NCBI GenBank assembly: GCA_964017235.1
Contig: OZ024927.1
Span: 53,449,293 to 53,513,292, forward strand
From: Sabellastarte sp. h YS-2021
Lineage: Eukaryota; Annelida; Polychaeta; Sabellida; Sabellidae
Reading direction: 5' to 3'
Length of the DNA stretch: 64,000 bases
Both the position numbers and the translations under genes were made by a program. The notes under the pieces are model-generated. The model saw nothing but the letters and a program-made list of their open reading frames with translations, searched no databases and was not told the origin of the DNA. Shown here piece by piece: positions 52,562 through 62,040 of the stretch. Within the stretch, counting starts at the first letter, position 1; each line of letters opens with the position of its first letter.

Positions 52562-52885
52562 CTGAAAAAGGTTTGACATTAAAAATATAAACAATTAAAG
52601 TATAGTTAAAACTGATTTAAACATTCAGTTTTACTAAACTGGATACATATTATTACATAGCTTCAAAATTGGTAGGTTTTACATCCCGTTCAACAGCCAG
52701 GGTCATACTGGGACAGGTCTTTAGTATTGCCACTTGTGGGATTCAAACTAAAACAGAGGTGATAGCCATGTGATTGGATGCCAAACAGTTGCTAACTGCC
52801 ACTGAGGACTTCACTAGATAAGTAAGATAAACATGCTCTGAAAGTGTATATTCTCATTAAATTAATTACTTTTAAAACCAGTATT

Positions 52886-53657
52886 TACTAGCGCTGCGAT
52901 GTTTGAAGAAGTTCGATAGTTCGCTCGTTTACTGCCCCGATTTCGGAGTTCGGTTCAAACATCTGAAATTCGGACTTTGCAAAACATTTAGAAATCCCCA
53001 ACATCACACCACATCCCAACGGATCCTATTTTTGCCCATATATAAAACTTGTTTCTTTGTTGAAAATTTGGCGGAATTTATTTAAAATATATATGGATTT
53101 TACATTTTTGCTATATTTTCAATAAAGTGACAAGATTTTATGTGAGATTTCTGCGTTTTAACTGGTTTTGAAAACATTGTTTCGAAGATCGAACTAGACC
53201 GAAGTTCGCTAGCTTATACTAGTGGTGGCATCGTTTACAGAAATCAAAACCGGTTACCGGGGCTTTGAAACGAAACGAAATCCGGTATTTCGTATACTTG
53301 TTGTGTACATTGAAAATATTATTCGCGGGCGTACATGAGTGATAACTTGTAAATGGAAGTGGCTTTCGCGAGATGTTTTTATGTATGCAAAAATGATTTT
53401 TCCTCAATATAAGGTAAAAATGTGACATATTTTACAAAATATGTATATTTTTTGTCGTTTTGATGAAGTATCAGCCATTAGAAAGCCTAAAATAATAACT
53501 TCTTTAAAAACCGGTTCCCAAATATTCTTTGCGGATTTCGTTTTTTCTACCAAAACAAAACAATATTCCGGATACCGGTAAACCGTTAACAACACTAGCT
53601 TATACAGATACCAAACATCGAACCCGATATTCAAAGCGATTTCACAGCACTAGTAAC
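52886..53657. mobile_element. MITE (hAT-like ends) with another MITE inside
   Basis: The left end CTAGCGCTGCGATG and the right end (complement CTAGTGCTGTGAAATCG) form imperfect inverted repeats; GTTCGA-type motifs follow on each side. The 8-base flanks (GTATTTAC, GTAACTAT) agree at only five positions, so the target duplication is weak. Removing the inner MITE leaves about 390 bp. Confidence 0.5.
53220..53597. mobile_element. 378-bp hAT-type MITE
   Basis: Flanked by a perfect 8-bp duplication GCTTATAC (53212-53219 and 53598-53605). The tips are inverted repeats TAGTGGTGGCATCG / (complement) TAGTGTTGTTAACG, followed by AACCGGT motifs on both sides. The 8-bp duplication and TAG-type tips indicate a hAT non-autonomous element. 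No coding sequence. Confidence 0.8.
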
Positions 53658-53865
53658 TATACACAATTTAAGTATCTGAACATCAGTGTAGCGACTGACT
53701 GCCAATTATTGTGGTGAATCGACAATGAACAAAAAGTCAGGGTGCTATTTCAATCGATATTTCAATATCAGAACCATTAACTTAAGTGTGGGCGGTATTA
53801 GAGGTTTTTTGGGGTTTTTTCATTAGTTGTAAACTTACATTTCTCTAATAGAAACTAAAAAAAAT

Positions 53866-54012
53866 GCATCGGAGATCCCATACCCCACAGCCCAGGGGCT
53901 TTCAACACCAGGATATATAGAAATAAAATAGTACACAGATTGAGAGACTTTCAGAGCAAAGAGTGTCAGTTTTGTAAAAGTCCATGTAATTTTTAGGTAG
54001 AAAATGGAAAAT
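53866..54012 (+). repeat. HINE-2e fragment
   Basis: Matches the 5' region of HINE-2a and 2c (GCATCGGAGATCCCATACCCCACAG shortened here, then CTTTCAGAGCA). It directly abuts the DIRS-9 tip. Confidence 0.5.
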
Positions 54013-54420
54013 ATAATATGTAAATTAAATTTTTATAAGTTAATACCTTACCTAGTTGACAAATGCATTAGTCTGGAGCTCTGCCGGTCTAGCCAAACGT
54101 TAGAAGAAAACGTTATGAGCTGGGCTCTGGCCTGGACCAGTAGTGTCCTGTTCATTCGCCAAGTGGCCGTGTAGCCTCCAGCTCTTGCTTGCTGTGCATC
54201 TTGCGCATGCACACCTCCTGTTTTTGTTTCCTACCCTTACTTAACATGTCCCCTGTTGAGCTGTAAATTGCAGAGAAGGTAGGGTGGGAATCCTTTTGTC
54301 CACTAGGTAAGGCATTAACTTAAAAAAAATTTATTTACTTATTAAATTTTCCATTTTATTGTGTTAATACATCTTACCTAGTGGACAAATGCAAAATAAC
54401 TACCCTGTGGATGGAGGGTA
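54013..54420 (-). mobile_element. DIRS-9: 3' terminal repeat and ICR only
   Basis: Left tip TGTAAATTAAATTTTTATAAG, terminal repeat (TTACCTAGTTGACAAATGC), inverted return TCCACTAGGTAAGGCATTAA, then ICR junction TTCCATTTTATTGTGTTAATAC and TTACCTAGTGGACAAATGC. The element body is missing. It is the same subfamily as the DIRS-2 terminal segment at 11939-12090. Confidence 0.75.
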
Positions 54421-54686
54421 GCTCACAAAAGGACTTGAACAAGCACCCTGGCCATTAAATCTGGTTGCAAGGTACAAGGCTAACTTTGTCCTTTTATTTC
54501 GGTTGTTTATACATTGTCAAACGTAGGAACACTTTGAAAACCGTCAGTATATTAAAATACTTATCTAATTCCGACTTTACAAAATGCTGCATAATGGCAT
54601 TATAATATCATGTACGCCTCAAATAAATAGAACTACAGTGTTTTTAAAGATTATTTGAAAACTTTACGTCAATTAAATTGACTTAC

Positions 54687-54767
54687 CAAGTTGAAGTGTG
54701 AAAAACATAAAGATGCAATTCCGAAACTACATTCGAGCAATGGTTTAATGCGTTCCAGATAGGTCAT
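54687..54767 (-). CDS. possible first coding exon of the coiled-coil host gene
   Basis: The minus strand has an ATG at 54767 and 27 open codons (MTYLERIKPLLECSF at the start) ending at a consensus donor TTG/GTAAGT. It ends in phase 0, compatible with the exon at 52387-52561. No promoter is visible and the sequence is not clearly coiled coil, so this is tentative. Confidence 0.3.
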
Positions 54768-54984
54768 GTGACTAGATTTGTACGGACTGTGTTGTCAAAA
54801 GGCCGAAAATATATTTTAAAATGCTGAATAACCCTTCACTTTTAAAAGATATTCTATCTTTATTATATAAATATGCTAATATCTTTGCAATCGGATTTGA
54901 AAAAACGCATCCAATTATCGCTCATAATTGACCTAGCAAACGATAGTATTGGAAGTAGCGAGTGTCGCGACAGCACTACTGTCA

Positions 54985-55560
54985 ACCATGGTTAACCAAG
55001 GGAGAAACCATGGTTAAACCATTGTCGGACAATATTTGGAAATGGTTAGAATTATGACCATGGTTAACCATGGTTAGCCATAGGGACATCATCGTTGGGA
55101 AGTTTGCTGTCTCGATACCGTGAACAAAACAGTGGGCGATATCGCGGTATTTATCACTAAGTTAATATCTACATGTCAACTTCATATTTTTAATTCAAAA
55201 CATTTATAAACCCTGTAAATTCTCCGAAATAATAAAGATTTTTACTTTATTTAGGGTAAAATCCGAGAATCTTCGTTTCAGAATAAGCTGAAAGCCATTT
55301 CCAGTTACGAGTTCTGGCTCGTGTACACCCACATATATACTTTTCATTAATGTAGTAACTAAACCCCGGAAATCGGGCTATGGAAACAAAGCTCGATATC
55401 GTGTGTGGACTTGAAACATCGACGATATGATGATATCACGGTACACGATGACGTCCCTAGTTAGCCATGGTTTCAAACACTGAGTAACCATGGATGATCA
55501 TGCTTTCAAGTTATGGTTGAAAGCAAAACCATGGTTAAGTTTTAATAACCATGGTTAAAC
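54985..55560. repeat. cluster of AACCATGGTT palindromes (left)
   Basis: Many perfect or near-perfect AACCATGGTT and ACCATGGTTAACCATGGT motifs, interrupted by the hAT MITE at 55081-55459. A similar cluster is at 57725-58075. Confidence 0.8.
55081..55459. mobile_element. 379-bp hAT-type MITE
   Basis: Flanked by a perfect 8-bp duplication GTTAGCCA (55073-55080 and 55460-55467). The tips are inverted repeats TAGGGACATCATCG / TAGGGACGTCATCG. The interior has CGATATCG-like motifs. Excision restores a continuous CCATGG-repeat tract. Confidence 0.85.
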
Positions 55561-55924
55561 CTAAATTAACCTTGGTTTGAATGTAGTTAATGGTGGCTTA
55601 TTATATTATAAATTATAAGGTTACAAGTACATTAAAAATCCTATGACAGAACTATAAATTTTTTAGTTTGTACTGAATTTGTACTTTATTGCATGTTGTC
55701 TTATATAAATAATACATTTAACTAGAAATAGGACGCCCTGTTGATAGTAGATGCGAATAGAAACAGGATAGCATAGAAGAACACACATTATCATGTGTAA
55801 TGTCCACCCCATGAACCTTTTGCCAAAATTGTACAGTAGTCTTACAAGACCCTGTTTCATTTGTAAAATATATCAATGATGCTTAAATATTTATTAGTGT
55901 AGATGTAAATTATTTCAGCCTCAT
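55561..55924. other. AT-rich non-coding stretch
   Basis: No gene or repeat is recognised between the left palindrome cluster and the 182-bp repeats. Confidence 0.35.
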
Positions 55925-56345
55925 GCCTTTTTGCATTGGTTGGGTTGAAAATTTTGACGAAATCACTCTATCTTGCACGGTTAAGAAGATAGAAGCAAAT
56001 TCCTGTTTTTCTATTTTTGGCAAAAATTCGAAAAATCAAAATGGCCGCCATTTTTGGGGAGGGGAAAATTTTTTGAAAATTGCAAAGAGTACATTCCTTA
56101 GATACCCTGTGGGTCGAAAATTTCGACGAAATCGCTGTATCTCGCACGGTTAAGGAGATAGAAGCACATTTGTGTTTTGCCATTTTTGGCAAAAATTCGA
56201 AAATTCAAAATGGCCGCCATTTTTGGGGAGGGGAAAATTTTTTGAAAATTGCAAAGAGTACATTCCTTAGATACCCTGTGGGTCGAAAATTTCGACGAAA
56301 TCGCTCTATCTCGCACGGTTTAGGAGATATGAGCACATTTGCCTT
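55925..56345 (+). repeat. ~182-bp tandem repeat (HINE-3 type, first array)
   Basis: Two and a third units with CGAAATCGCTCTATCTCGCA, AAAATGGCCGCCATTTTTGG and TTGAAAATTGCAAAGAGTAC. Related diverged units lie at 61690-62040 just before the 133-bp array. The minus- and plus-strand frames through them are by-products of the repeat. Confidence 0.85.
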
Positions 56346-56735
56346 TTTCAGTATTCAAAATAGCTAATTACTCATTTATTTAATTAATTACTCACTCATC
56401 TATGAAGCAATTCCCCATAAAAGCAATCCCATACAAGCTATTAACCCAATGAACCTCCATACCAAATTTCAGAAAGCTAGGCTTAATAGCATTCCTTAAA
56501 ATGTCTGGAAACCAAAGAGCTACTCAAAAGTAGCAAAGTAGCTATTACTCAGTTAGCTGTAGAGCTATCATCACCAAAAGCAATCCCATACAAGCTATTA
56601 ACCCAATAAACCTGCATGCCAAATTTGGTAAAGATAGGATAAGAACTGTTGCCTAAAATGTCTGGAAACCAAGTGGGACGCCGGATGGCGGAAAAAGCAA
56701 AAATAATATGTCCATCCCCCAGTGGGGTGGACATA
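56346..56735 (+). mobile_element. HINE-3-like element, 3' part with hairpin
   Basis: Two diverged units (AAGCAATCCCATACAAGCTA, AAAATGTCTGGAAACCAA) lead to GGGACGCCGGATGGCGG and a 29-base hairpin TATGTCCATCCCC/AGT/GGGGTGGACATA (56707-56735) followed by ATAA. The order tandem units, GC-rich stretch, hairpin is the same as at the ends of HINE-1 and HINE-2. Confidence 0.6.
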
Positions 56736-57724
56736 ATAACCAAATATATAATAAAAAGAATAGATTACTTTTTAATTAAATGAATTATCTGCATGATAGT
56801 GAATATATGCAAAACAGCAAATATGCACTAAATACAGAACTCTAGCAGGATCACATAAGACACAAGACACATAAGACTGATTAATTCATTATCAAAGAAA
56901 ATGATACTGGATACTCTGTTATACTAGGTCCAGTTTCTCAATAGACCTTGTATATATAACACCCCACATGCAAACAAAATAGCCAGGGGGTATTTGTTCA
57001 GGTTAGCACATCATCCCACACACAGACTGAATCCATGAACAGATGTGTGGGAGATGCTCTTTCTTTATCACATAAACAACAGATAGGCAAGCTTATGATC
57101 ACAGTGAAAGAGAAGATTAGTTGGGTCATCTTTGTATCTTGCATTTTGAGTGGCCAGGCAATAGGAAGTTTTTATAGAATGGAGGGAATTTCAAACACAA
57201 AAGAAAAGGTGAACAAGAAGTTGCATTATAAAACTGTTGTTTCTTTTTGTTTTATTTTGTGCTCACTTTATTTGGATAGAATGAAACAAGTATTATATTG
57301 ACATGAACAATGCAAGTGGTTTGTTAATAAAGAAGAAACTAGATATATAATACTTACAAAATAGGCATATAAGTTGATGTTAGATAAGAAAAGAAGGAAT
57401 ACATGCACATACTCATCAATGGAATAACAGGATATATAATCTAAAGGGTTACATTCTTACTTCTCTCCAGAAGGCTTTTAAGATGAAGCCAAATATCAAT
57501 AGAAGGATCAAATACCCTTGTGATTGTGGGAATATTGAGATAATAACATATTGCAGTTACAAGATTTATATTTTAAATGTTACATGAAATTACTGGTCAT
57601 GTCTTTCAGTAAAATAGAGTATATTTAAAAATTGGAGCAACCATCTGGAGTTTATGTGTAAGTATTTAAGATGACATATATTATTGATATTACTTTGTTG
57701 AATAACACATTTAATTCAAGTTTA
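56736..57724. other. AT-rich non-coding stretch
   Basis: No supported gene. One 88-codon plus-strand frame (57035-57301) lacks splice sites or recognisable motifs. Confidence 0.35.
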
Positions 57725-58075
57725 TTATTGTGTTAGACCATTGTAACAGCCATAGTTACTAACCATGGTGAACCACTGTCACAAACTAAGGTTATTTGAA
57801 GCAACTATGGTTAGCAATGGTGCGATTTGTCAAAAATGTTAAATTTTTACCGTGGTAGACCATGGTATACCATAGTTAACCATGGTCTACAATCGTCGTC
57901 TGTAACCATGGTCACCCATGGTTAATAAACATGGTAGACCATTGTCACAAACCATGGTTACTTAAAACCATGGTTTGCAACCATGGTTGGTAATGGTGCA
58001 ATTTGTCAAAAATGTTAAGGTTATACAACCATGGTTAACTGTGGTTAACCTTGCTTTAACAATGGTTAACCATGG
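57725..58075. repeat. cluster of AACCATGGTT palindromes (right)
   Basis: Dense ACCATGGTTA, CCATGGTAGACCATTGTC and TTTGTCAAAAATGTTAA motifs, the last two occurring twice. It resembles the left cluster in motif but not in order. Confidence 0.75.
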
Positions 58076-58179
58076 TCATTACTGGACAATTTGACAGGGG
58101 AAAGATTCTTGAGGAAGATAACAGGAAAAACAGGCCATCTTGGGCCTGCCATTTTATTCATGGTAGCATGAAAGAAATA

Positions 58180-58375
58180 AAAAGGCTTAATTTAACAAAC
58201 GCACCCTCGTCCACCACTTTTGTTCATGATGGTACGCAGGAACAATTAATCCTTTATCGTCGTCCACCACTTATGTTCATGATGGTACGCAGGAACAATT
58301 AATCATTTATCGTCATCCACCACTTTTGTTCATGTTAGTACACAGGGACAGCTTATCCTTTTACTCTTATCGACC
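58180..58375 (+). repeat. ~63-bp tandem repeat
   Basis: Three units of CGTCCACCACTTTTGTTCAT, GATGGTACGCAGGAACAATT and AATCCTTTATCGT, with the last more diverged. Confidence 0.85.
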
Positions 58376-58599
58376 ACGTAATTAATGGTAGTATCCATGG
58401 GTATAAGCCAAAAAACAAAACAACAACCAAGAGGGACAAAGATGCCCCAAAAGGCGGGTTGTGCAGGCAGCAATAAGGTTAGCGACTGCTGTAATTACAT
58501 TTAGAAACAAGGAAAGAAATGTTAGGTCACCCAGTTAAGGTGAATGTGTTAGACGTGCTAAGAAATGTAAAACTTGTAATCTAGGTTACATAATTGTAT

Positions 58600-59035
58600 C
58601 TATGCTATAAACGGACAAACGAAAGGACGGAATTACACCAATTTCGAAAGCAACTTAGCTATGATGGTGATGTATCTCCCTGTCAAGTTTGAATTCGATT
58701 GGGAAAAGCGTTTTCGAGTTAGAGTCTAGAAACGGAAATGTTGACGAACAAACGAATGGACAGAATTACACCAATTTCGAAAAGAACCTAGCTATGATGG
58801 TGATCTATCTCCCTGTCAAGTTTGAATTTGATTGGACAAACCGTTTTCGAGTTAGAGTCCAGAAACGGAAATTTTGACGGACAAACAACGGACAAACGGA
58901 ATTACACCAATTTCGAAAGGAACCTAGCTGTGATGGTGATCTATGTCCCTGTCAGTTTGAATTTGATTGGACAAAGCGTTTTTGAGGTAGAGTCCGGAAA
59001 TGAAAATGTTGACAAACAAACGAATGGACAGAATT
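58600..59035 (+). repeat. ~133-bp tandem repeat
   Basis: Just over three units of ACAGAATTACACCAATTTCG, ATGATGGTGATCTATCTCCC and TGTCAAGTTTGAATTTGATT. It is broken off at the DIRS-10 tip, so DIRS-10 may have inserted into the array. Confidence 0.85.
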
Positions 59036-59426
59036 TTGCAAATTTAATAAGTAAATTAAATTTTTATAAGTTAATACCCTACCCAATGGACAGGGAAGGC
59101 CCTCCCAACTGACCCCGCTATCAGCTTACTAGGGGTCTAATAGATTTAGACAACAAAAAGACCTGGGTTACCTAAAGAGCCCATAAGGTCAAGGTCTGAT
59201 ACTAGAATCCAGTTAACCGGGAGTATACAGACACCCCCCCACCCCCCCTTTTTTGTCATACCTGCGCTGAGGTTGGGGAAGAGGGGTGTGAGTTCAGTAA
59301 GAAATAAACCTCCCAAAGGAAGCATGTCACAGTTTTGTTTTTTTTTTTGTTGTTTTTTTTTGTTGATTTATACTTATCTAAGTCTCAGTATATACAATAT
59401 GTACATATTTACAAATTAATGTCTCC

Positions 59427-60665
59427 TCATTTTTGGGGCTGTTTGTGGATCTGCTGAGCAGCCACTACTGGCCCTAAATGGAAAAGCTCTGAATCAGCCC
59501 AGGCCACATCCTTCAGATAGAATTGGGTGAAGGTGTTATGTGACTTCAGGCAGGCTGATAATATTTGGTCTAAGGACATTTCAGACTGGAATGCCTTAGA
59601 GGCAGCAAAGGCTCTTACATCATGGGCTTTAACCTGATGTAACGTCAGGGCCTGCTGGTCATAGAGCTCATAGCATAGGATCACAGTCTGTTTGATCCAT
59701 GAGGAGACGGTGGCAGGAGAGATGTCCTTGTCGAAGCCTTTCTTGAAGGAGACAAAGACCAGCTCTTTGTTCTGCCTGAGATCTGAGGTCCTGTCCAAGT
59801 AGTAACGCAGGGCTCTAACGGGACACAATGACCTGTCACCTTTGAGTGACTTATCCAGAGTGGGGGCCAGAGCTGGAATCACCACCGGGGCCACACTATC
59901 TGGTCCCTCTCTGGCCAGCTGATTCTTGGATAGAAAGCTGGGAGAGGGATATAAAAAAACTTTGGACCAGTCTGCTTGGTGCCTGATATTTTTGCGTAAC
60001 CAAGCATGGATCTCACTCCTGCGTTTACCTGACCCCAGGGCCAATAGGAACACAGTCTTGAATGTCAAATGCTTGAAAGAGGCCTCTTTAAGGGGTTCAA
60101 AGGGAGCCTTTGTCAAGTGATGTAATACCAGTGAAAGGTTCCAGGAGGTTCCTGCCCTTGGGTCTGTCCCTGTGGAAACTATCCAAGAGGCGAGTGAGAT
60201 TCTCATCTGTGCTGATATTAGTGGGAGAGTTCCCCAGTTTATCCGCTATGGCTGATTTGTAGCCATCAATGGTGCCTGGCTGCAACTTCCTGTCCTGAAA
60301 CAAGAATAGGAGGAAGTCAGCAATTGCCTTCAAAGGTGGTGCCCTGAAGTCCACCTGATTAGAGAGGCACCACTTTGTAAAAATGGTCCACTTTGCCTCA
60401 TAGACTGATCTGGTTGATCTTCTTTGAGGAGCCTCAATTCGTGCTGCCACTGCCTCAGAGAAACCCTGCTCCTTGATTGCTGTGGCTCTAGGAGCCAGGC
60501 ATGGAGGTTGAGATTTGACAGATTTTTGTGTAGGGTCTGATTGAATGGCTGAGTTACCAGATTTGGCAGGTTGGGCAGGCTCAGGGGAATCTGACTGGAC
60601 ATGGTCACCAGATCCCAAAACCAAGGCATGTTGGGCCACCTGGTGCAATCAGTATTATCCTGTTG
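59427..60665 (-). pseudogene. DIRS-10 tyrosine recombinase, frameshifted
   Basis: The best-kept recombinase C-terminus in the window: LALGSGKRRSEIHAW (Arg), CPVRALRYYLDRT, LVFVSFKKGFDKDISPATV, KAHDVRAFAASKAF (HxxR) and SHNTFTQFYLKDVAW (Tyr), ending QIHKQPQK. A small deletion near 60140 (RPKGR lost the following residues) shifts the frame between the N-terminal and catalytic domains, so the gene is broken there. All catalytic residues are present. Confidence 0.88.
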
Positions 60666-61294
60666 CAAGGGTAGTCTAACAGCTTCTCCACCACTTTGCC
60701 CAAGATGGCTGCCGGTTGGAAGGCGTATGGGTCCAGTCCGTCCCATGACAAACTGAGAGCATCCACTGCCCATGCTTGGGGGGTCTGGGACCAGAGAGAC
60801 AAACTGTGGAAGCTTCCTGTTGAACCTGGTGGCAAATAGGTCCACTTGGGGCCTGTGCCACCGGTTGCATATTGCTTGGAACATTTCTGGATTGAGGGAC
60901 CATTCTGTTTGAATGGTCTGGCCCAGTCTGGATAGCTTGTCTGCTATCATGTTTAGACGGCCGGGAATGTGACGAGCTTTGAGAGTTACTGAGTTCCTGG
61001 TACACCAGGTCAGTATTCGCCACAGTAGGGGACACAAGGGGCCCGACTTTATTCCCCCTTCTTTGTTTATGTAAGCAACCACTGTAGTGTTGTCTGTAGC
61101 TATGAGGACTATGTTGTTGGTACAGAGGGTCTGGAACTCTTTTAAGGCCAGAAGGACTGCCTTTAACTCTAGGTAGTTTTTGTGCAGTTTGCTTTCTGGG
61201 AGCGACCAGTTTCCCCTTGCTATGTGCTCGTTTAAGTGAGCGCCCCACCCTTCTTTTGATGCATCTGTAAAGATTTGCAGAGCATGTATTAGAG
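60330..61294 (-). pseudogene. DIRS-10 RNase H fragment
   Basis: RNase H motifs: a decayed DASKEGWGAHL-like start at 61260 and a frameshift near 61090. VAYINKEGGIKSGPLC and ARHIPGRLNMIADKLSR follow, then the linker, in which the PGWPNMPWFWDLV region is shortened to RWPNMPWFWDLV. The RT domain is absent because the element is truncated at 61294. Confidence 0.8.
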
Positions 61295-61553
61295 CAGGGT
61301 TAGAGAAGTACCTCTAAAATATGGAGTCCAACGGACTACATGTCCTCCGAAAAATGGAGTCCCAATCATTTTTTTCTGAGTCCTGTGTTTGCATTAGGGT
61401 TATGAAACATCGGGTACCTTGTACCTCATGGCTCATCAAAAAGAGGTACCACTGTATGAAAATTGGGTGCAAGTAATAATTTTTCTCCCGTAATTCAGAT
61501 ACAGTTAAATATATAGAAGCACTATATATCCAATTTCCTTTATACTGATAAAT
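61295..61553 (+). repeat. dispersed repeat R1, copy b
   Basis: Matches 497-680 with an extra internal segment (ACATGTCCTCCGAAAAATGG ... CATTAGGGTTATG). It begins exactly where DIRS-10 ends and is followed by a 25-base DIRS tip-like TTTGCAAATTTAATAAGTAA (61553-61577). Confidence 0.75.
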
Positions 61554-61689
61554 TTGCAAATTTAATAAGTAAACTAGAGGATCGCTCGCAAAAAAAAAAG
61601 AAAGAAAAACAAAGCGTCCCGAAAAGGATATAAAGGTGAGTGCTAAAGTATTAAGAAATGCTTCGTTTCTAGCCTTATACTGTTGTGGC

Positions 61690-62040
61690 AACCAAAGTCA
61701 GCGCAGTCTGCTCTATCTAGCACGGTTTTCAAGATATAAGCATTTTTGTGTTTTGCAAAAAATAAAAAAATTTAAAATGTCCGCTATATTTGGCGAGACA
61801 AAAATTTTTGAAAATTGGCATGGCTACTCTGCAGAGATACCCAGCAGGTCTAAAATTTTGTTGAGTTCGCTCCATATAGCACGGTTCTCGAGATATAAGC
61901 ATTTTTGTGTTTTGCAAAAACTTTGAAAATTCAAAATGGCCACCATTTTTGGGGAGACAAATTTTTTTGTCAAAACCACTGCCGCGGTGTGTATCTCCCG
62001 CCGAGCATTAAAGCAAAAGAAATAGCTTTTCCGAGATATT
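61690..62040 (+). repeat. diverged ~180-bp repeats, first array of a HINE-3-type element
   Basis: Two units with AGCACGGTTCTCGAGATATA, AGCATTTTTGTGTTTTGCAA and AATGGCCACCATTTTTGGGG, related to 55925-56345. Confidence 0.7.

Larger units (their letters stand above)
59036..61294 (-). mobile_element. DIRS-10: 3' part of a DIRS-like retrotransposon
   Basis: Left tip TTGCAAATTTAATAAG at 59036, terminal repeat (ACCCTACCCAATGGACAGGG), C-rich tract (59236-59253), T-rich segment (59337-59362), recombinase (59427-60650) and RNase H (to 61294). It ends inside RNase H against repeat R1. No ICR was found. It belongs to the DIRS-4 subfamily by terminal sequence. Confidence 0.85.

Noticed and set aside
52343..52594. 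A complete small protein on the minus strand
   Set aside because: The open frame is better explained as an exon with clear splice sites at 52561 and 52387; the extra residues lie in introns.
55925..56367. Frames with FDEI and RKFRRNR repeats on both strands
   Set aside because: By-products of the 182-bp tandem repeat.
57035..57301. An 88-codon plus-strand frame
   Set aside because: No recognisable motif, splice sites or promoter; expected by chance in AT-rich DNA of this length.
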